Part shown: one piece after another, positions 56,238 through 64,000 of the stretch | Layout of the letters: every line of letters begins with the position of its first letter | Numbering within the stretch: the first letter of the stretch is position 1 | Assembly (NCBI RefSeq): GCF_964355755.1 | Contig: NC_092677.1 | Span: 25,948,101 to 26,012,100, forward strand | Direction: 5' to 3' | From: Antedon mediterranea | Lineage: Eukaryota; Echinodermata; Crinoidea; Comatulida; Antedonidae | DNA length: 64,000 nucleotides | Made by a program: the position numbers and the translations under genes | The notes under the pieces: generated by a model | The model's input: the letters and a program-made list of their open reading frames with translations, nothing else | The model's database searches: none | What the model was told of the DNA's origin: nothing

Positions 56238-57014
56238 ATGTCTTACGGTAGCCGAGGACCCCCTGATACCGAGGGAATGACTTCACTGAAAGTAGATAAT
56301 TTGACTTATCGAACGACGGTGGAAGAATTAAAACGAGCGTTCGATAAATATGGCGAGGTGGGAGACGTGTATATCCCACGTGATAGGTACAGAGGCAACA
56401 GCCGTGGATTTGCCTTTGTTCGTTTTTATGATAAACTTGATGCCGATGATGCCTTGGATGGAATGGACGGAGCAGTCTTAGATGGACGTGAATTGCGTGT
56501 ACAAATGGCTAGATATGGCCGACCAAGTGGTGGACGACGTGGTGGTGGCGGCGGGGGTGGAGGAAGACGATATGGCGGCGGTGGAGGTTATGGCGGAGGT
56601 GGTGGAAGCCGGTATGGAGGCGGCGGCGGCAGCCGATACGATGGCGGTGGAGGGAGAAGAAGGTAATATAGGCCTAGGCCTACAATTTTAATTTTCAATT
56701 AATTTAGATATTTAATTTCAATAATAATTGTTTTCTATGCAGGTCCAGGAATTTGATTAACTTTCACCATATTGCAGAAACTAAGCCCCTAAATATTTGG
56801 AATGTGTTTTATATTCAATGCATAAACATTTTTCTTTAGATCAAGATCACCACGCAGGCGAAGACGATCATGGAGCAGAGGGTCTCGATCCCCAAGCAGG
56901 AGCCGCAGTCCAACTCCTCGTCGCAGAGACAGTCCAAAGCAGCAATCGAGAAGTCCGTCAAGATCACATTCTCGTTCGTCAAGGAAATCTCCATCTCGTT
57001 CACCTGCGCACTAA
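56238..57014 (+). CDS. SRSF2: SR splicing factor, SRSF2-like
   Basis: Two exons, 56238-56662 and 56840-57014 (600 nt, 199 residues; human SRSF2 is 221). Residues 15-92 form an RNA-recognition motif with RNP2 (LKVDNL) and RNP1 (RGFAFVRF). A glycine-rich linker of about 45 residues (repeats of GGGGG with RY) is much longer than in vertebrates. The RS domain ([11 protein letters not shown] to KSPSRSPAH) is encoded entirely by exon 2. The protein binds exonic splicing enhancers in the nucleus and promotes spliceosome assembly. Retaining the intron would end the protein at once (the codons after GGRRR read a stop), removing the RS domain. Polyadenylation signals AATAAA lie at 57356 and 57531. Identity rests on the [17 protein letters not shown] start and on domain order. 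Confidence 0.95.
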
Positions 57015-57355
57015 TCGCCATTGTATTAAACTTTATGAACTGAATAGGTTGTGTGCAACAGATGACGAGAACGTTACCACAATGAGAAGGTTATTCCCCT
57101 TTTCATAATTTTTGTTAGATATTTTAAGCAAATTCATTAAATCAATACAGTGTATGAAGTTCTGCAAATGTTCTTTTAAAATATATGATTATGTCGACAA
57201 TAAGTAAATGAGACCTTAGTGGAAAGTGGGTGTTCCCGCCCATATTTGATAATCCTGAATTATATCCTGAATTGCATTTTTACCATCTTTGTCTTTATTG
57301 CACAAATTTGAAAATTCGATTGATTTACTTACAGTTCCTTTGTTTTTTATTGTTA

Positions 57356-57536
57356 AATAAAATTGTGTAGAGTTTCTATAATCATTGTTCTTGTTTTGAT
57401 AGCAAGGGTGTGGTGACTGGAGGCTGTGAAGCTCTTAAAATTTTTTTTTCTTTAAATATATAAATAAGTCTCTATTCCTTCACAATTTTAGTACTGTATA
57501 TTTCTTGGTTAATAATGTGAGTCCGTTTATAATAAA
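57356..57536 (+). terminator. Polyadenylation signals of the SRSF2-like gene
   Basis: AATAAA at 57356-57361 and again at 57531-57536, 342 and 517 bp after the stop codon. Confidence 0.55.
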
Positions 57537-57774
57537 AGTGTTTTTAAATGTAGAATGCCTTTTTTGGTATGGAATAAAGAATACATACTAACTTTATATA
57601 CCATTGTTTATTTTTTAATAGGCACAGTAGCTGTAACTGTTGCAGTATATAAGTGTTTGCATATTGCCAGTATAAAGCTATCCCAGTTGTTACTGTTTGT
57701 GAGCATCTCGGCTTGCCTGAATCCAAATTACTAGATCCCGTGTTCAAAATGCGTTAGCGGTGGTGGTGGCCTGA

Positions 57775-58200
57775 GTTATAGTAGCCGATTGGCAGACCAG
57801 TGTCCTGACACTTACTGGTAGCTGATCTCAAAGAGTTGCTGTAAATTTAAAATTCCAGGCAGAATATAAGGGAGCTGATTGGCTAAAGGGAGTTCCTGCT
57901 AATTTAATTGTTATGGTACTGTAGTGACCAGAATGGCAGGGAGCTGATTGGCTAGTGGGAGTTCCGGCGAATTTAAATGCGGTCGCAGTTGCCAGACAGA
58001 ATTAGTTTGCTGGTCGGTGCAAATTCCTGAAAATTTAGATGTGTGATAGTAATTACAGTGCCCAGAAAAGGGAGCTGATTGGCTTGTGGGAGATACAGCT
58101 AATTTAAATGCGGTCGCAGGTGCCAGACAGATTTAGTTTGCTGGTCGGTGATAGTGTAGTATCCGGAGAATGTAGGTAGTGCAGTTTGTAATTGCAATGC
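57775..58200 (+). repeat. Tandem repeat of a gggagctgattggct unit
   Basis: Three clear copies (about 57870, 57950 and 58071) and one diverged copy, with spacing of about 80-120 bp. The two right-hand ones share aatttaaatgcggtcgcag and tttgctggtcggtg. Confidence 0.85.
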
Positions 58201-58689
58201 GTCCGCGGCTGCTTTCACTACGATTTCCTTGGTGTCGAAAAACATCAAAGGAATTTTTGCCCTTCACTGACTATTTTAAAATGTTTTGGAAAGTGTTTGC
58301 CTAAATTAAATTTTTTGGTCACTAAATTTGTTTCAAGCATGTTGGTCGGGTGTAGTTAACCAGTTTTTAAAGTTTGGCAAATTCCAAAATATATTCAAAT
58401 GAGAAATATTAATAATCCAAAATTCCTCTTATGCATTTTGCGTGCGAATAACTATTGCTTTTCAGGTAGTGTTTTTAGCACTTGGTGTAGAAGTCTGCCT
58501 CGGCATCTGAACTACGATGGTCTCATGATGATGGTCTTTGCTAAAGTGGTGTAGGTCTTTACAATGTTTCCTGTACAATATATAATCATATTTTGAGAGA
58601 ATAAGGCATAAAAAAAAAGTAAGCAGAAATGGTAAGTCGATTAAATTTACAAATTGTGTAGTGAACCCCACACAAAATTTAAAGGAGCG

Positions 58690-59035
58690 TTAAAGACGCA
58701 TTGTCCCCCAAAAACATGAAAAATGAAGATTAATAAAATCTGACTTTGAATAGGCCATTTTGTAGTTAATGCAAAGTTGATCACTTCCGTAGAAAAAAAA
58801 CCTTGAATAAATAAAATGACAAAATAAACAGTTAAAATTTAACCAAAAACCCATTGGCTAGCAGACAATTTAACTATATTTTGCTTTAAATTAGTTTTTT
58901 CAGGTAAATAATTTTTTTTCTGGATCCAATTTTTGGTCAAAGTGAATACACATTGTGGGACATTTAAATGGCGTATTCAAGAAAAAAAAATTAGAAAAAT
59001 TATTTTTTTCAGACAATACATCTTTAAGATAATTT
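58690..59035 (+). mobile_element. MITE family A, full-length copy
   Basis: Ends ttaaagacgcattgtccccc and gacaatacatctttaa. This is the longest and best-preserved member (about 345 bp). It contains ccattggctagcagacaatt and ggtcaaagtgaataca. Confidence 0.9.
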
Positions 59036-60266
59036 GTTCCAAAATCCTGGATCCACTACTTAAACGTAACTAATAAACATTCATTAAGGATAATATTGAG
59101 CTTTTACTGTTGGAGATATTGCATTAAACTACACCAATCATGATGCGCCGTATCGCATCCAACTTGTTCTGATTGGTCAAATTACTTGCTTTGCATCCTA
59201 GAGGAAACCAAACTCACACTACAGTAATTGCTTTAATAAATGCTGGTAGCTGGTTTTCATTCCTTTGGGATCCCTTAATTTCCTATCAATTGTACTGTAG
59301 TAATTGTATATTAATATGATTCTGTATTGTGTAAATAATTGAGTTGCTGAATAAAGTATTAAAAAATAAATTGAAAAGCTGTAGTTGGATTTTCTTGTTT
59401 CAAAATTTGTTTAATTTAGATATGATGCTAGGCCTACATATCAAAGGCAATACTGTATCAACGAATGAAATCTAGTGTCAAGATCTTGGTTTTCTAGATC
59501 TAGAAAACTAAGATATTCTTTGGCCTTAGTTTTCTATACCCGAAGAAATAAGTTTGTCGCCCTCAATAATGTAGACATTTTGCTAACCCTTTTACAACAT
59601 TTAGCGCCTTTATTAGTTCAACTCGTCTATGAAATTCATAACATAATATAGAAACTTCATTAACAATATGATAAAAAAAAACAATTTGTGCGTCGGTTTT
59701 ATTTGTACAGTATTTACAAAATATTTGCGTGAAGATGTAGTAGGCTCAACCAAGTGTAAATTTCGCGAATATTTTTAAAGAAAAAGAGCAGATTTAACAA
59801 CATCCCTTTTAATTTAGCACAGCTATTCCCCTCTCCCATTCTGGTATTTTAACGCAGGCCTACGATATTTTACCATGGACATGCATGGTTTTACCAATCC
59901 TACAACGGCTTGTGTTGAGGTACGTAGTACGCGATCCCGATTAATAATCGTGTTTACTTCTTGCAACGTCGGCATTAAATTGATGAAATCCATTTGAAAG
60001 CTGATTGGGCGCGCGTATGCTTGTTCAGCTGAGAATAGTTATACATCAGTGTCTTGTTTGTTGCTGCTTTTGCGAGAATATTAATTGAATTCAATTAGTA
60101 AACGCTAAAGTTTCATTTCGACTGTTCAACGTGCTCTTGAAGTGTCGAGAATTATTGCTCGTCAAAGCGTGGAAGATTTATTAATAGCAGTTTGCACTAT
60201 TGTCTTTTAATAGCAACCCTTTTATCCCTTTGGTTTCATAAAATACATTCCATCGTGTGGTACTTA
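59036..60266. other. Intergenic, no gene seen
   Basis: A degraded family B element lies at about 59115-59215 (tctgattggtcaaattactt). A short palindrome (ttttctagatctagaaaa) lies near 59492. No coding sequence is recognised. Confidence 0.5.
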
Positions 60267-60450
60267 AGCTTGGTTCGCACTAGAACGTAACGCAAGGACG
60301 TAAACGCAACGCAAGCGTTTTAAACAATGACAAGCGAAGTTATAGACAGTTAGCAATCACAAGCGAATAAGCCATCGCTTGTAATTGGTCAATTCACTTG
60401 CGTTGCGTTACGTCCTTGTGTTGCGTCGCTAGTGGGAACCACGCTTTAGT
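60267..60450. mobile_element. MITE family B copy
   Basis: Ends agcttggttcgcactagaac and gctagtgggaaccacgcttt. Nearly identical to the copies at 26772 and 31916. Confidence 0.92.
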
Positions 60451-60533
60451 GACGACACGACGCGTAAAAAAAGCTTCCTAAATCGATTGAAAACAAAACT
60501 CAAATTCATATTTATTTTCCAGAAATATTGTAG

Positions 60534-61795
60534 TACTCTAGTAGCTAGATCAACTTTCGTATGCACTTTGAGGTCCAGAGAATTTGACTTCAGAAATTGG
60601 TTTAGGGTGGTCAAACAATCATTTTTGGCTTGGTTACACATTTTGAAAATGTGGCGAAAGGTCAAAAGGTCAGGGTGAAAGGTCATAAGACCAAACACCA
60701 ATATGTCCTTAAATCTCAACAACCACTGGTCACAGCGAAGTAATTTTGGTCTCAAATTGATCAGAAGGTATACATTTATATTCAGTCTAATGGGACATTT
60801 TAGTCAAAAATGACCGGAAATGCCATTTCTGACCTTTGACCCACACCTCAGGGCATGTATGTATCTCCGTAACTACTGATTGTAGACACTTAAATTTGGT
60901 CTTAAATTGTTTGAAATAAATATTTATTATTTGTAGCACATTTTTAAAAATGTTACAAAGGTCAAAAGGTTAAGGTCAAAGGTTATATGAACAAATAAAA
61001 ATAGATACTTGTATCTCGGCAACCACTCGTCGCAGCAAGTCAATTTTAGTCTCAAAATGTTCAGAAGGCATGCTTTCATATTCAATCTAATGGGACATTT
61101 TAGTCAAAAATTATCAGAAATGCCATTTCTGACCTTTGACCCACATATCATGGCATCTTCATATCTCTGTAAGTACTGGTCGTAGAAACTTAAATTTGGT
61201 ATCAAATTGTTCGAAATATACATATTTACATTCATTGTAATAGAAAATGTGGTTAAAAGATGAACAGAAATACTATTACTAATGTTTCAAACAAAAAACA
61301 TATCTCTACATAACTTATCCTTAGACAGTAATGTTATGCAATAACTGATACTTTAAATTGTTTCAATTTCAAGTACTAGTTATTGCTGACCCCAAGAACA
61401 TTTTGATAGAAACGTCAAGCTCAACAGTTCTTTTCAGAATGCTAGAAGTAACTTGCCATGTGTATCCGATTAAACTCCCCGGGCATTTATTGTTCAAAGG
61501 GGTTTTTAGGGGCAGGGGAGGCATCTTTATTTGTGGTATAATATGGTAATATGTATAATCAAATAAATACCACCTAGATGTAAAAAAAAATACAGCACAA
61601 TTAATATCAAAAAGTGAAAAAAATGCTTGGTAAATTGTAGATTATGGTAGTTAATGTAATGTGTTGTGATACAATTATTGTGTAAATGCATGTGGCGGGC
61701 GTATTCCACATGGTGTTCTATTAGAGGGAATGGTGGCGTTTATTTGAGAGAGGCTTTTATTCAAAGCGGGTGTTAATTCGAATAAATACTCTAAT
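60534..61795. repeat. Left arm of the 3.4-kb inverted repeat
   Basis: Pairs with 62640-63905. From the outside in: a unique end (tactctagtagctagatcaa), then two direct copies of a unit of about 300 bp (about 60700-61005 and 61010-61310, with gggacattttagtcaaaaat and gccatttctgacctttgacc), then a section with cccgggcattta and aataaataccacctagatgt. There is no transposase frame; minus-strand frames here mirror those of the right arm. Confidence 0.92.
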
Positions 61796-62639
61796 TTTAA
61801 TAATTATAATTCGTTTCTCAACTGATAAAAGGTACTTTACATGATTCGTTTTCTTCTTTATGCTTTTTAACGAAATGTTTCTGTCTTTTAGAATAAAAGT
61901 GACACTGTCATAGATAACATTAAATGGATCTTCTCTTCCAGGTGCCAGTATAATGATATAAAACAATGACACATCATTATCCTGACACAATTGCACTCAT
62001 AATGGATCTTCATTCTAGCATCTGTTTGTTTGTGACTACAATTTGAAAACAATCTTTTGCATATTTTTAAATGCCAATACATAGCTTCATTACTATTGTA
62101 CAATATGTCCAGCTTTCCTGAAAACACCCTTGTGTACTGTAGTACAGTGTTGTAGTATGATTTTATCATGATAACTTCTGATGCTTTTATTGTCAATGAA
62201 TTCAGTACCTAAAACATGTAAAAGTTTCTAGTGGTATTGATAATAAATCTCCAGAAACATATATTGTTTTATTATCTACACTGGGAACAGACGTGTATAA
62301 TATACACCGACAAAACTTATACATATTATGTATAAGTTTTGTCGGTAACATTCAAAAATATTATGCAACAGTGTTACGGAATAATGACAATGAATTGGTC
62401 TATTATAGTTGTCTGTGATACCTTTTATTACATGATTGTACTTGCAACAGGATAAAATGAGGTTTAATCCAGTTATTATTCTTATTATACTAATAATTTT
62501 TTTTTTATCTGGGGTGTATTTATTTGATTATACATGTTACCATTATTATACCCAAACAAAATAAACGCCTTCCTTGAATAACTAAATGCCCGGACCTTTT
62601 ATTCGGGTAACTATAGTAAGTTACTTCTAGCATTCTTAA
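61796..62639. repeat. Spacer of the large inverted repeat
   Basis: About 840 bp. Its right part (62505-62639) is an extra partial copy of the arm section (ggggtgtatttatttgatta, gttacttctagcattctta). A 41-bp perfect hairpin lies at 62306-62346. No gene is recognised. Confidence 0.75.
62306..62346. repeat. Perfect 19-bp hairpin with a 3-nt loop
   Basis: accgacaaaacttatacat, att, then the exact complement. It lies in the spacer of the large palindrome. Confidence 0.93.
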
Positions 62640-63905
62640 CTGTTGAGCTCGAGTATTTATTCGAATTAACACCCACTTTGAATAAAAGCCTCCATTCCCT
62701 CCAATAGAACATCATGTGGAATAAACGCTCCGCCACATGCATTTACAAAATAATTGTATCACAACACATTTCATTAATTACCATAATCTACAATTTACCA
62801 AGTATTTTGACATAATGTTATCATTTTTTTATATTAATTGTGCTGTATTTTTTTACATCTAGGTGGTATTTATTTGATTTTACATGTTACCATAATTATT
62901 ATACCCCAAATAAAGATGCCTCCCCTCCCCCTAAAAACCCTTTTGAACAATAAATGCCCGGGGCGTTTAATCGGATACACATGGCAAGTTACTTCTAGCA
63001 TTCTGAAAAGAACTGTTTAGCTTGACGTTTATATCAAAATGTTCTCGTGGACAGCAATAACTAGTAGGCCTACTTGAAATTGAAACAATTTAAAGTGCAT
63101 ACCATTACTGTCTAAGAATAAGTTGTGTAGAGATATGTTTTTTGTTTGAAACATTAGTAATAGTATTTTCTGTTCATCTTTTAACCACATTTTCTATTAC
63201 AATGAATGTAAATATGTATATTTCGAACAATTTGATACCAAATTTAAGTTTCTACGACCAGTACTTACAGAGATATGAAGATGCCCTGGTATGTGGGTCA
63301 AAGGTCAGAAATGGCATTTCTGATCATTTTTTACTAAAATGCCCCATTAGACGGAATATAAATGCATGCCTTTTGAACATTTTGAGACCAAAATTGACTT
63401 GCTGCGACCAGTGGTTGCCGAGATACAAGTACCTTTATTTATTTGTTTATATAACCCTTGACCCTGACCCTTTGACGTTTTGTAACATTTTTCAAAATGT
63501 TTTTCATATAACAAAATATATATTTCGAACAATTTAAAACCAAATTCAAGTGTCTACGACCAGTAGTTACGGAGATAAATACATGCCCTGGGTTGTGGGT
63601 CAAAGGTCAGAAATGGCATTTGCGGTCATTTTAAACTAAAATGTCCCATTAGACTGAATATAAATGTATACCTTCTGATCAATTTGAGACCAAAATTACT
63701 TCGCTGTGACCAGTGGTTGTTCAGATTTAAGGACATATTGGTGTTTGGTCTTATGACCTTTCACCCTGACCTTTTGACCTTTCGCCACATTTTCAAAATG
63801 TGTAACCAAGCCAAAAATGATTGTTTGACCACCCTAAACCAATTTCTGAAGTCAAATTCTCTGGACCTCAAAGTGCATACGAAAGTTGATCTAGCTACTA
63901 GAGTA
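62640..63905. repeat. Right arm of the 3.4-kb inverted repeat
   Basis: Reverse complement of 60534-61795. The outermost part of about 270 bp is almost identical to the left arm; inner parts are noticeably more diverged and carry small indels. The plus-strand frame at 63684-63908 is the mirror of one at 60429-60755 and has no recognisable domain. Confidence 0.92.
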
Positions 63906-64000
63906 TAGGGCCTACCTATCATAATATATTGTACTTTAATACGTAGACAACGTGCCGGAAATGCCTATACTTTCTTTTTTCCCCACATTGTTTTCGCTGA
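63906..64000. other. Unique sequence at the right edge
   Basis: Outside the inverted repeat; no feature is recognised in 95 bp. Confidence 0.6.

Noticed and set aside
60429-60755. Open frame of 108 codons with a mirrored copy at 63684-63908
   Set aside because: The similarity is explained by the inverted repeat at DNA level; no recognisable domain, and the frames shift in the diverged inner parts.

Overview
The window is animal genomic DNA: AT-rich, with GT-AG introns, long introns, dense miniature transposons and several intron-split metazoan genes. Gene content (an LRP12/LRP3-like receptor, an SRSF2-like splicing factor, a NACHT-LRR receptor, CUB/LDLa membrane proteins, a Myb/SANT-like protein), frequent aggcct-type words and abundant foldback MITEs suggest a marine invertebrate deuterostome, most likely an echinoderm. 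The species cannot be fixed from sequence alone.

Genes, left to right. (1) On the minus strand at 161-9459, the 5' part of a coiled-coil protein gene runs off the left edge; its five exons were joined by phase. (2) On the plus strand there are three copies of a single-Ig-domain gene (7640-8870, 10103-10600, 14345-15560). Two intact copies take their C-terminal hydrophobic segment from an inserted miniature transposon; the third is truncated by a different one. (3) 17306-28599 plus: complete four-exon gene for a signal peptide-CUB-LDLa-transmembrane protein (LDLRAD2-like architecture). (4) 31239-42145 plus: complete ten-exon LRP12/LRP3-like receptor of 803 residues. (5) 44996-52019 minus: NACHT-LRR (NLR) gene with one apparent frameshift; its stop codon lies on a MITE end and a dead LINE sits in its first intron. 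(6) 53637-55364 minus: three-exon Myb/SANT-like gene. (7) 56238-57014 plus: two-exon SRSF2-like gene, head to head with the Myb/SANT-like gene.

The rest is repeats. Five MITE families recur (called A-E here). A has TTAAAGATG ends, B has GGTTCCCAC ends, C has CTCTGTCTACACTATC ends, D has TATGGCGCGCCA ends, and E has CAGTGGCG ends and is the one exonised in the Ig genes. There are also an hAT-like 1.4-kb element with an 8-bp target duplication, a 0.7-kb element with perfect 30-bp inverted ends, minisatellites of 18, 21 and about 34 bp, tRNA-derived SINE pieces, a degenerate L2/CR1-type LINE, and a 3.4-kb inverted repeat at the right end whose outer arms are almost identical.

The genes do not form a pathway. 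Two neighbouring genes (3 and 4) share CUB plus LDLa plus transmembrane architecture, and the Ig and NLR genes may have immune or recognition roles, but that is inference. The most unusual observations are the transposon-derived C-terminus shared by the Ig paralogues, the structure of the NLR gene, and the large palindrome. All exon models come from reading splice sites and phase by eye, without transcripts.
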